Made by a program: the position numbers and the translations under genes. Below are positions 8,458-15,421 of a DNA stretch of 20,526 nucleotides, piece after piece. The stretch is from Promethearchaeota archaeon. Lineage in GTDB: Archaea; Asgardarchaeota; Lokiarchaeia; Sigynarchaeales; SOKP01. The first letter of the stretch is position 1. Each line of letters opens with the position of its first letter. The stretch lies in contig JAHLWJ010000044.1 in the NCBI GenBank assembly GCA_019057975.1, positions 1 through 20,526 on the forward strand. Direction: 5' to 3'. The notes below the pieces were generated by a model that saw only the letters and a program-made list of their open reading frames with translations, made no database searches and was not told the DNA's origin.

Positions 8458-9129
8458 TTGAGCAAGTTTCTTAAAAACATTAAATATTATTTTTGGGCAA
8501 CTTATCGGAGAAAAATTTTAGATAGATTATTAGAAGAACATAAGCATTATTATAAAGGTATTGTTTTAGATATCGGAGGCAGAAATAGAGGAAAATTTAA
8601 AAAGCCAAGAGATAAAGTTGAAAAATGGATTTTTGCCGATATTGGAGAAAAATACAATCCTGATGTTGTTTTAGATGTTTGCAATATGGAGAAAATCGAA
8701 GATGAGAGTGTCGATGTTATAAATACTACCGAACTTTTTGAACATGTAGAAAATCCGAAAAAGGGGTTGAGAGAGTGCTATCGAGTTCTTAAAAAAGATG
8801 GAGTGATGATTTTATCGACTCCATTTTTATATCCCATTCATCCTGACCCATATGATTTTCAAAGATGGACAGAAGATAAATGGAGGAAAGTTTTAGAACA
8901 AATTGGTTTTAAAATTGAAAAATTCGAAATAATGGGAAGATATTTTACAGTTTTAGCGGAGACAAAAAAGTTATTTATTAAATCCCTTCCTAAAGTTTTG
9001 AAACGGCTTTGTTATTTATTTTATCCATTCTATGATCTGGCGGCAAGATTAGACGATCTCAGCTTGGTTAAAAATCATCCCAAATTAGGAAAATTCCACG
9101 GAGGGTATTTTATGATTGCGAGAAAATGA
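8458..9129 (+). CDS. Class I SAM-dependent methyltransferase, native start removed by the IS insertion
   Basis: The coding frame is intact from 8419 to the stop at 9127-9129, but the first in-frame start is TTG 8458, which lies inside the right inverted repeat of the insertion sequence. Before insertion the protein began MKNIKYYFWATYRRK, using the ATG now stranded at 7052. The present reading adds MSKFL in front of KNIKYYF. The enzyme shows motif I IVLDIGGRNRG (35-45), WIFADIGEKYNPDVVLDV, and the TTELFEHVENPKKGLRECYRVLKKDGVMILSTP block of Methyltransf_11 proteins. No well-spaced Shine-Dalgarno sequence precedes the TTG (AAGGAAAAGAG at 8428-8438 is about 20 bases away), so expression is probably weak or lost. 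It overlaps the next gene as ATGA. The substrate is presumably a repeat-unit sugar. Confidence 0.8.
   Translation: MSKFLKNIKYYFWATYRRKILDRLLEEHKHYYKGIVLDIGGRNRGKFKKPRDKVEKWIFADIGEKYNPDVVLDVCNMEKIEDESVDVINTTELFEHVENPKKGLRECYRVLKKDGVMILSTPFLYPIHPDPYDFQRWTEDKWRKVLEQIGFKIEKFEIMGRYFTVLAETKKLFIKSLPKVLKRLCYLFYPFYDLAARLDDLSLVKNHPKLGKFHGGYFMIARK
8471..8478 (+). repeat. Right target-site duplication of the ISL3-type element
   Basis: TTAAAAAC directly follows the right inverted repeat and matches TGAAAAAC at 7053-7060 in 7 of 8 bases. The difference changes what would be the G of the methyltransferase ATG, so this copy no longer carries a start codon. Confidence 0.82.
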
Positions 9130-9923
9130 AATATTCGGAAACCACAAAAACAAAAATAAGGAATTACTATAAGAATCTCTATCAAAAGGGATTGGGATTA
9201 AAAGATTGGGAAGAAAGGGTGAGAAATAGGTTATCTGAAGAAAAAAACGAAGTTGTAAGATTAAAACGACTCCAATTTATATTAAATAAAAATTTTATTC
9301 CGAGTGAAAAATGTTTTATTGTTGGTGCAGGAACGGGGGGGGGGCCGGAATAGTTTTATTTAAAAAATTTAAATGTAAAGTTTATGGAATTGAACCCAAT
9401 AAGGTAGCATTAGATATAATTCATAGTAAATGTAAGGAAATTGGCCTTAATCCCAACAACTTTAAAAGAATATTGCGAAAAGACTTCTTTTCCTGATGAT
9501 GAATTTGATTTCGTCTACTGTTTTACAGTATTAGAACATGTAAATGATATTTCTAAATGTATAGATGAAATGATCAGGATTTTAAAACCAGGAGGCACTA
9601 TTTATATAAATACCCCAAATTATCAATTCCCATATGAGCGTCATTACAAAATTCCTTTCCCAACCTTCTTTCCAAAAATATTTGGTTATATATTTCTGCG
9701 AATACTAAATAGGCCCACAAAATATTTTAATAAAAATATAAAGTATAGTACTGTAAAAAAGCTTAATAAAATCCTTTCTAAAAAAAGTAATATTATTTAG
9801 TCCAGGTTGTATAAAGGTGAATATTTGGAAACAAAAACAATTCCACAGCTATTTTATGCCTTTATTAAACATAGATTGTTAATATATCCTAATCAGGAAA
9901 TTATTATAAAAAAATGTAAATGA
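9126..9923 (+). pseudogene. SAM-dependent methyltransferase with a G10 tract, a frameshift and an in-frame stop
   Basis: The ATG at 9126 overlaps the previous stop. The first part (MKYSETTKTKIRNYYKNLYQ ...) reaches motif I, CFIVGAGTGG, exactly at a run of ten Gs (9335-9344). The frame there ends at TAG 9351-9353, but in another frame the protein continues GAGIVLFKKFKCKVYGIEPNK; 8 or 11 Gs would join them. A second slip in the AAAA around 9463-9468 is needed to pass into EYCEKTSFPDDEFDFVYCF, then VLEHVND and IRILKPGGTIYINTPNYQF. TAG at 9798-9800 interrupts this frame, which then runs on (LYKGEYLETKTIPQLFYAF, LIYPNQEIIIKK) to TGA at 9921-9923, overlapping the next ATG. The upstream part of that tail is less certain. 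An intact product would be about 265 residues. With three lesions it is most likely dead. Confidence 0.82.
9335..9344 (+). repeat. Homopolymeric G10 tract inside a methyltransferase gene
   Basis: Ten consecutive Gs occur in otherwise AT-rich DNA, within the codons for the glycine-rich SAM-binding loop. Such tracts slip easily during replication and switch surface-glycan genes on and off in some bacteria. Here the length leaves the gene out of frame, but two further lesions downstream mean that tract slippage alone would not restore it. Confidence 0.75.
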
Positions 9924-10672
9924 TTATAACGAGCGGAATTGAATTTCAAAAATACAAAACAAGAGGATCTGGTTATCATTGGGAGCAAGTAAGTAAATCG
10001 CTAAGAAAAAGAAATATTTTTGTGGTGGCAAGATATGAATTGATTTTAAGTTTAATTGGAGACGAAATGAAGGGCAAAAAAGTATTGGATATTGGGTGTG
10101 GAGACGGAGTTTTAAGTTATTTACTCGCTAATAAAGGTGCTAATGTTATAGGTATTGATAATTTAAAAGAAGTCATAAAATTTGCCAAAGAAAGATGCAA
10201 AAATTTAGAAAATCTAAATTTTTTGGTGGCTTCTACTTATGAATTACCTTTCGAGAATGACAGTTTTGATTATGTAGTTTCTTCAGAAGTTGTTGAACAT
10301 TTAGAGCAACCAGACAAAATGCTATCTGAGGTAAAAAGAGTCTGGAATCAAAAGGGAAAAGTAGTTATTACTACCCCTTTGAAATTTACAGAAAACCCCT
10401 TAGATAAAATGCATTATCAAGAATTTTTTGAAGATGAGTTCAGGAAATTATTAGAAAAATATTTTGAAGATATAAAAATAATTAAGTCCCATCCGTTATT
10501 TTGGGTAGAGTTTCAAAATAAAGCTATATCAAGGCGTTCTTTTAATAAGATTCTTTTGAATTTTTTAAATCTCCTTTTGGGGGTTAATCCATTCTTAAAA
10601 ACAAAGAGTTGGAGATATTATGCTCTTCAAACCGCTATTATAGATGGGCGATTTTATCATGAAAAAATTTAA
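9920..10672 (+). CDS. Class I SAM-dependent methyltransferase (UbiG/Methyltransf_11-like)
   Basis: This intact 250-residue protein has a textbook motif I at 55-62 (VLDIGCGDGV), motif II VIGID, the YELPFENDSFDYVVSSEVVEHLEQPDKMLSEVKRV region and VVITTPLKF. Its start overlaps the end of the preceding pseudogene as ATGA, with no strong Shine-Dalgarno sequence, so translation may once have depended on coupling to that gene. The MHYQEFFEDEFRKLLEKYF segment is a typical C-terminal lid of sugar or small-molecule O-methyltransferases. It sits directly before the flippase and most likely methylates a repeat-unit sugar. It is the only undamaged methyltransferase between the insertion sequence and the flippase. 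Confidence 0.87.
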   Translation: MIITSGIEFQKYKTRGSGYHWEQVSKSLRKRNIFVVARYELILSLIGDEMKGKKVLDIGCGDGVLSYLLANKGANVIGIDNLKEVIKFAKERCKNLENLNFLVASTYELPFENDSFDYVVSSEVVEHLEQPDKMLSEVKRVWNQKGKVVITTPLKFTENPLDKMHYQEFFEDEFRKLLEKYFEDIKIIKSHPLFWVEFQNKAISRRSFNKILLNFLNLLLGVNPFLKTKSWRYYALQTAIIDGRFYHEKI

Positions 10673-11957
10673 AAATTTTATCAAGATTCTAATTCACACA
10701 TATCTTATTGATAGCTTTTATCTTACTTTTCCTCCAGTTGTTGGTATCTTAATTAGTTTAGCAACTTTGCCGATAATTTTAGCCAACTTACCAGTGAATG
10801 ATTATGGAACATTTCAGTTTGTTTTAGCCTTGCAGATTTGGCTTATAACCATAAGCGGGAAAAATATTACTGCTGGCGCTAAAAGAGGGATTGCCAGAGG
10901 CCTAAATGGAACTTTTCTTCTTGCTTTTTTTTCTCGTCTTAAGCTGTTGGTTGCTATAGGGTTGATCAGTTGCGGTATCTCTTTTTTTATTTATAATTTT
11001 GGATTAACTACTTTAGCTTTATTACTGTTGATAGTAAGTATTTTTTTAATATTAGGTTACCCGTTTCAAATAAGTTACATTACCTTTTTTGTTGCTAAAA
11101 AACAATTTAAAATAATGGTGATATGGCAAGTAATTACTTTGTCTATAGTTCCAATTGTTTCTGCTCTTACTGCTTTCTTTACCCACAACATTATAAAATT
11201 CGCAATTATTCAATTAGGAGTAACTGCGCTTATTGGTTGGTTAGGATGGGGTTGGGTGGTGAAGAAAAATAAACTCATCTTTGCTTATAAAAAAAGGGAG
11301 ATTGACAAAGAGTGTGTTTCTTATGGATTAAAACTAGTTCCTGCTGACTTAATTACCGTAACTGCTGCCAAAATTTCTCATTTTATTATTGGCCCATTTT
11401 TGGGCTTCGAAAACTTAGCTCTATTTTCTGTTGCTAATAACCTCCGGAATAAATTTGCCGGTTTTATGAAACAAGCTCGGCCTTTATTATATTCCGACTT
11501 TGCTAAAAATGATAAAGATAAACTAATTAATACTCTGAAATCTAAGATAAAATATATTGTCATTGTTTCATTTATTATTAGTTTAGCTTGTATAACTGCT
11601 GGCTATTTATATATTAAATTATTTCTCCCTACAAGTTATCAAACCGCTATAATTTATTTCTTTATCTTGAGCCTAGGACTGCCAGTTATTATATTCCAGA
11701 TAATTATGCATACTATATTAGAGACTAATTTTCGCTATAAGGAATTAATGGCATTAGCTATTTTGCCAAATTTAATAAAAATAGTTCTAATTCTCGGCTT
11801 AGGAGTTGCTTTCAAAATTATAGGTATTTGTTGGGGAATTGTCATAGGTGGATGGCTTAATTTTATTTTATATTATGTTTTAACTTTGAGAAGAGAAAAG
11901 GTAGTAAAGTTCTTAAACAATCATCCCTTGGTCAGAAAAGTAATAGCGAGATACTAA
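10644..11957 (+). CDS. wzx: Wzx-type polysaccharide flippase (MATE/MVF superfamily membrane protein)
   Basis: The 437-residue product is hydrophobic throughout, with about 12 predicted membrane segments by eye (for example 27-49, 99-118, 123-143, 158-178, 300-325, 333-352, 370-392 and 396-416). The N-terminal segment FPPVVGILISLATLPIILANLPVNDYGTFQF is characteristic of polysaccharide transporters. PADLITVTAAKISHFIIGPFLGFENLALFSVANNLRN at the start of the second half is also typical. It would flip undecaprenyl-linked repeat units to the periplasm. The ATG at 10644 overlaps the methyltransferase by 29 bases; an alternative ATG at 10659 (MKKFKNFIKI), 5 codons later, is equally plausible. The gene symbol reflects the family, not a proven orthologue. 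Confidence 0.85.
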   Translation: MGDFIMKKFKNFIKILIHTYLIDSFYLTFPPVVGILISLATLPIILANLPVNDYGTFQFVLALQIWLITISGKNITAGAKRGIARGLNGTFLLAFFSRLKLLVAIGLISCGISFFIYNFGLTTLALLLLIVSIFLILGYPFQISYITFFVAKKQFKIMVIWQVITLSIVPIVSALTAFFTHNIIKFAIIQLGVTALIGWLGWGWVVKKNKLIFAYKKREIDKECVSYGLKLVPADLITVTAAKISHFIIGPFLGFENLALFSVANNLRNKFAGFMKQARPLLYSDFAKNDKDKLINTLKSKIKYIVIVSFIISLACITAGYLYIKLFLPTSYQTAIIYFFILSLGLPVIIFQIIMHTILETNFRYKELMALAILPNLIKIVLILGLGVAFKIIGICWGIVIGGWLNFILYYVLTLRREKVVKFLNNHPLVRKVIARY

Positions 11958-11958
11958 T

Positions 11959-12116
11959 ATGCCGCTCAAAATGTATCGTAAAAAGGCAAGTTCTTCGCAA
12001 TTTTGGGAAGAATATTCGAAAAAATTTTTGCAAGAAAATTCTTTAGAGGAATTATATTAAAGCTTTCTATCAATTCTACTATAATAGGGATCTCCAAAAA
12101 TGTTTGTGGAGTATGA
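11959..12116 (+). pseudogene. N-terminal remnant of a methyltransferase
   Basis: An ATG at 11959, directly after the flippase stop, opens MYRKKASSSQFWEEYSKKFLQ and stops at TAA 12058-12060. The start resembles EKKANSEFWDKHWE in the broken methyltransferase at 1976. If one T is dropped just before 12059, the frame continues KAFYQFYYNRDLQKCLWSM up to the edge of the inverted-repeat element at 12117. No SAM motif I is recognisable beyond that point, although the frame stays open to about 12215. This looks like the beginning of a third methyltransferase gene, frameshifted and then cut off. The homology is judged from short segments, so confidence is moderate. Confidence 0.5.
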
Positions 12117-12295
12117 TTAACCCAACTTCCACAAAAGTAACTGTTTTTAAGGAAGTTGGGCAGGCGAAACTCTTTATTTACCAGAGTTGTTCTTCGAAAA
12201 ATCAAAAATAGTGACAACGCGAAATAGTAACTAAATAAACTCGTAAACTCCCATAAATACTCATTTCCTTTTTAGAAATGTGGAAGTTGGGTTAA
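12117..12295. repeat. 179-bp segment bounded by perfect 17-bp inverted repeats (possible MITE or IS remnant)
   Basis: TTAACCCAACTTCCACA at 12117-12133 is repeated exactly in reverse complement at 12279-12295. The 145 bp between them contain no convincing gene. A third copy of the core, GGAAGTTGGG at 12151-12160, can pair with CCCAACTTCC at 12121-12130 as a 10-bp stem with a 20-base loop, so the left end carries a hairpin of its own. The outer TTAA (or TA) at both ends could be a target duplication. Size and structure suit a small non-autonomous element mobilised by a transposase elsewhere. The ends differ from those of the ISL3-type element at 7061-8470. Confidence 0.6.
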
Positions 12296-12716
12296 GATTA
12301 TTAAAAATAGTTTAATAAAATTGAGAGCAAATTTCCAAAATCTTAATATTATTAAAATATGGTTTAACCAAAGATTGTAAATAACCTATGGGCTCAATGG
12401 AGATTATGTAACAGCAAAAAGAAAAAATAATGGATAGAATCGTCTTGACATAAATAAACGTAAATTATTAAACAAAATAATTGGTTTTACCTTTATAAGG
12501 TTTCCTTTGTAAAAAGAAAAATGGGCAGATTTATAATATAAAAAAATGTTAGAGTAAAGAAAAGGGAAAGAATGAAGAGAATTTATTATAAGTATGAAAA
12601 TCTTCATGCAGTTAAGGAATATCGATTTCCCAAACAGTGTAACTTACTTTTCCACAACATACGATATTTTTGGTTTCCAAAAACATAAAATCATGGAATA
12701 ACTATTAAGTAATGGA
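12296..12716. other. AT-rich intergenic stretch with no assignable gene
   Basis: No recognisable protein or RNA gene is seen. A TTGACA at 12445-12450 is a perfect sigma-70 -35 box but has only a weak -10 (TATTAA, 15-base spacing); TATAAT at 12532-12537 lacks a good -35. Either could serve the glycosyltransferase at 12717. A 38-codon frame at 12572-12688 follows a good AAGGGA (MKRIYYKYENLHAVKEYRF ...), and an overlapping 31-codon frame runs 12606-12701 (NIDFPNSVTYFSTTYDIFGF). They cannot both be real, and neither resembles anything I recognise. They may be debris of a lost gene. Confidence 0.4.
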
Positions 12717-13601
12717 ATGTCTATTAATCTAAAGATAAGCATGATAATGTCTGTATATAACGGTGAGAAATATTTAAGAGAAGCCATAGAGAGTGTCCTC
12801 GCTCAAACCTTTACAGATTTTGAGTTTATTATTGTCAATGATGGTTCTACAGATAACTCACTTAAAATAATTCAAAGTTATAGGGATGAAAGGATAAAAA
12901 TAATAAACAATGAAAAGATTATCGGATTGACGAAGTCATTAAATAAAGCAATAAAGCAAGCAAAGGGAGAATATATTGCAAGACAGGATGCAGATGACAT
13001 ATCTATGCCTAATCGTTTAAAGGAACAGGTAAAAATATTAGATCGACTTTTCTGTGTAGGGGTAGTTTGCTCATGGGTGCTCTTTATCGATCGAGCAAGT
13101 AAAGAGATAGTATTAAGAAAGGTCCTACAGTGGGAGAAGACAAAAAAGATTTTCAAGTATGAGAATTTAATAGTCCACGGTGCCGTTATGTTCAGGAAAT
13201 ATTGTTTTGAAAAAGTGGGAGGATATACTGAATCGCAATATTATGGTCAAGATCGGGATCTTTGGGGAAAAATGATTCAAAATCATGTGGGATTTTACAT
13301 TATACAAAAACCGTTATACAAATATCGTATAAGCACCGAAAATTTAGGAGTTAAGGAGAAAGGAGATAAAAAAAAATCCTGTGAGACGAAATATAAATTC
13401 TGGTTGGTATCTTTGTACCTTCAAGAAAACAAGCCTAAGGAGGCTGTAAAGCTCCTGCTTCCTCTTCTAAAACAATATCCGTTATCTTTTAAGGCCCTTT
13501 CTTATTACCTCATTTCCTTTTTTCCTAACAAACCACGTCGTTTCATAATGTGGAAACTACGCTTATTTATAAGAAAAATTATTGAAGAGGTAATTCTATG
13601 A
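12717..13601 (+). CDS. GT2 family glycosyltransferase (GT-A fold)
   Basis: The 294-residue protein begins with the classic GT2 strand-helix ISMIMSVYNGEKYLREAIESV, then FEFIIVNDGSTDNS with its nucleotide-binding Asp. The metal-binding DxD-type motif is ARQDADD (residues 88-94, Asp91/93). The acceptor-site region includes VHGAVMFRKYCFEKVGGY and YGQDRDLWGKM, where the ED/RD-type acidic pair supplies the catalytic base. No membrane segment is evident before the C-terminus, so it should act in the cytoplasm on the lipid-linked repeat unit. The start at 12717 has only a weak Shine-Dalgarno sequence but gives the normal family N-terminus. It overlaps the polymerase gene by 4 bases (ATGA), making the pair a unit. 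Confidence 0.9.
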   Translation: MSINLKISMIMSVYNGEKYLREAIESVLAQTFTDFEFIIVNDGSTDNSLKIIQSYRDERIKIINNEKIIGLTKSLNKAIKQAKGEYIARQDADDISMPNRLKEQVKILDRLFCVGVVCSWVLFIDRASKEIVLRKVLQWEKTKKIFKYENLIVHGAVMFRKYCFEKVGGYTESQYYGQDRDLWGKMIQNHVGFYIIQKPLYKYRISTENLGVKEKGDKKKSCETKYKFWLVSLYLQENKPKEAVKLLLPLLKQYPLSFKALSYYLISFFPNKPRRFIMWKLRLFIRKIIEEVIL

Positions 13602-15037
13602 ATAATATGTTATCTGGATTGCATCGAAGAGGAAATTTCTCATTATTGTTATTAATAGTTCTCCTGAGTTTGCTCTTGGGTTTTTACCTAGTAAATAATG
13701 AGTCTATGTTTTATTTCTTCCTAATAGTTATTATGATAGTATTTATATTCTTGAAGCCTATTATAGGAATTTATCTTGCTCTTATTTTTGACCTCTGGTT
13801 TAGCGGAATTAAATTTCTAGGTGCAAACCCTCGTACATATATAGCCGGCGTATTAATTAGTATTATGGTGATATCATATATTTTACTAAAAAGAGGGAAA
13901 GTGTATGCTTCTCCTTTGAAAAAAATATTTTATCCAGCGATAGCTTTTATAGTATGGGTTTTGGTTGTAAATCTATTCATTGCAAAAGCAGAAATTCCGG
14001 CTTCTTTAAGAAATGCTTCAACTTTTATTACCAGATTTTCTTTCTGTTTTCTGATACCTTATTTTGTTGATCAAGAAAGAAAACTGAAAAGTTTACTATT
14101 CTTTCTTCTTTTTATTCTTAGTATCTCTTCATTTATTGGAATTGCACAGGTTATTATTGGTGGTCCTTTTTATTCAATAAGAAGCTTTTTTGGCAAAATA
14201 CCCTTTGATTTTACTTGGCATAATAGAGCAGTAGGAATATCCTTAGGGCCTATTGATCTTTCTTATCAATTGCTCGCCGGCTCTATTATTGCAGTTGCAA
14301 TGTTTGTAAGTTTTGAATCTAGTAATTTCTTTGAGAAAGTATTTATAGGAATTTCATCTTTACTTATAGGCATTGGTTTATTATTTTCCTATACAAGGAC
14401 TGCAATTGCTGGGTCCCTAATTAGCATTTTGGTTATGTTTATACTATTCTGGAAAGTAAAACGGAAATTTAAATTTGAGAGAGTTCTTATGCCAATTTTG
14501 GCTATTTTTTTTGTTGTAGGCTTAGTGCTTAATGCTTCAAACTTAATTCCATATAAACTCACAAACCTTGGCGGTCCTTCATTAGAAGGTAGAATTCCAC
14601 TTTTTGAGACGGCTTTACGAATTATAAAGGGAAATCCACTGGGTACGGGAATTACTTATTATAAGGAGAAAGCTGAAGAAAAATATTATTATGTTAAAGA
14701 TACCTATGAAGATGCTAGAATTGTATTGCTCACTACTGCTCATAACCATTTTCTTTTAATTGCAGGGTATTATGGAATAATAGGCCTACTAATATTTTTG
14801 ATATTCTTAAAGAAAACATTTCAGGCATCGGTTTTGTTTTATAAACGCAGCACAGACTACCTATTAAGAGGATTATCAATAGGGTTTTTAGCATATGAGT
14901 GTGGCTATATTTTTCATTTCTTTTTTCATAATGCTGGCCCCTTTAAGGGAGACATTATATTTTGGTACATTTTGGGAATGATGCTCTCAGGTTTGAATAT
15001 TTCCTTAAGATTGGGACAAAATAAAAAGATTTCTTGA
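13598..15037 (+). CDS. O-antigen polymerase/ligase family membrane protein (Wzy/WaaL-like)
   Basis: This 479-residue polytopic protein has a dense series of membrane segments by eye (for example 15-30, 37-50, 53-72, 78-97, 107-126, 164-188, 225-240, 247-268 and 294-315) and a larger loop between about 320 and 380. That loop carries GGPSLEGRIPLFETALRIIKGNPLGTGITYYKEKAE and the downstream TTAHNHFLLIAGYYGIIGLL, the Wzy_C-type signature in which the His and the NHFL motif lie at the periplasmic active site. Such proteins either polymerise repeat units (Wzy) or join the chain to lipid A core (WaaL); family similarity does not separate the two. With the flippase upstream, polymerase is the likelier role. 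A damaged copy of its 3' end lies about 150 bp further on. Confidence 0.82.
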   Translation: MNNMLSGLHRRGNFSLLLLIVLLSLLLGFYLVNNESMFYFFLIVIMIVFIFLKPIIGIYLALIFDLWFSGIKFLGANPRTYIAGVLISIMVISYILLKRGKVYASPLKKIFYPAIAFIVWVLVVNLFIAKAEIPASLRNASTFITRFSFCFLIPYFVDQERKLKSLLFFLLFILSISSFIGIAQVIIGGPFYSIRSFFGKIPFDFTWHNRAVGISLGPIDLSYQLLAGSIIAVAMFVSFESSNFFEKVFIGISSLLIGIGLLFSYTRTAIAGSLISILVMFILFWKVKRKFKFERVLMPILAIFFVVGLVLNASNLIPYKLTNLGGPSLEGRIPLFETALRIIKGNPLGTGITYYKEKAEEKYYYVKDTYEDARIVLLTTAHNHFLLIAGYYGIIGLLIFLIFLKKTFQASVLFYKRSTDYLLRGLSIGFLAYECGYIFHFFFHNAGPFKGDIIFWYILGMMLSGLNISLRLGQNKKIS

Positions 15038-15421
15038 AAATGAATATTGTATAAAAAGCTTCCATAACTTAAGGAAGTCGGTCCCTTAGAGGAAACCAGA
15101 ACAAAGATTAGTAACACTTTAAAGCGTTTTTGATTTCTATACCATTTTTCATCCGAAGGGAAGGGGATTTAAAAGGCCTCGTGTTCTAAAAGCTATATAT
15201 TTAAAAGTATCGGAATTTCATTTTCTTGGTGTATCTACCTGAATATATAGTTCATTTTTCATTCCATAACGCTGGGCTCTTTCTGGGGAACGAATTTTTT
15301 GGTACTTGACTGAAATATTACTGTGTAGAATAAGAATTTCGATAAAGTAAACTGAACAATTTTTATCATAAGCGCGTGAGCAGACAGTAAACTGTTAAGG
15401 ACTTCAAGGAGATCGCTTTAC
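15038..15421 (+). other. Intergenic spacer holding the polymerase remnant and the leader of the next gene
   Basis: Apart from the polymerase remnant (15190-15350) no gene is seen in this spacer. CTTCC/GGAAG near 15060-15078 can form a short stem after the polymerase stop but lacks a T tract, so it is not a convincing terminator. A TTGACT at 15306-15311 is -35-like but lacks a properly spaced -10. The sequence ends with the AAGGAG ribosome binding site at 15406-15411 for the ATG at 15422. Confidence 0.5.
15190..15350 (+). pseudogene. Degraded 3'-end remnant of a second O-antigen polymerase/ligase gene
   Basis: This stretch matches the last quarter of the gene at 13598-15037. Translated with a few frame corrections it reads EYIVHFSFHNAGLFLGNEFFW then YLTEILLCRIRISIK and TAA at 15348-15350. 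The intact protein reads GYIFHFFFHNAGPFKGDIIFW, then YILGMMLSGLNISLR. The nucleotide alignment (15241 onward against about 14903 onward) is ungapped for about 50 bases; one T then has to be added near 15299. Similarity extends upstream in protein terms to about 15190 (YLKSIGISFLG against YLLRGLSIGFLA). The copies are clearly diverged, so this is not an assembly duplication but the tail of a related, older gene. Confidence 0.7.

Larger units (their letters stand above)
7061..8470 (+). mobile_element. ISL3-type insertion sequence, complete, with 23-bp inverted repeats and 8-bp target duplication
   Basis: The element is 1,410 bp. The left end (7061-7083) and the reverse complement of the right end (8448-8470) match at 21 of 23 positions, including an unbroken 19-base stretch CTTGCTCAAATTTTTAGCA at 7065-7083. 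Outside the ends are TGAAAAAC (7053-7060) and TTAAAAAC (8471-8478), identical at 7 of 8 positions. An 8-bp target duplication is what ISL3 elements produce. Joining the left flank to the sequence right of the second copy restores an in-frame methyltransferase start (ATG AAA AAC ATT AAA), which independently confirms the boundaries. The single cargo gene is the transposase, in the same direction as the host operon. The one mismatch in the duplication suggests the insertion is not brand new. Confidence 0.9.

Noticed and set aside
11966..12217. 83-codon minus-strand frame
   Set aside because: It runs antisense through the methyltransferase stub and the left part of the inverted-repeat element, with no recognisable domain or ribosome binding site.
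12445..12472. Sigma-70 promoter built on a perfect TTGACA
   Set aside because: The -10 candidates at allowed spacing are weak (TATTAA at 15 bases), so it is mentioned in the spacer description but not called as a promoter.
12404..12607. 67-codon minus-strand frame rich in Phe, Leu and Ile
   Set aside because: The composition is what AT-rich DNA gives by chance; no start signal or family resemblance is seen.
15050..15085. Rho-independent terminator after the polymerase gene
   Set aside because: The CTTCC/GGAAG stem is only 5 bp with a long loop and no T tract follows.
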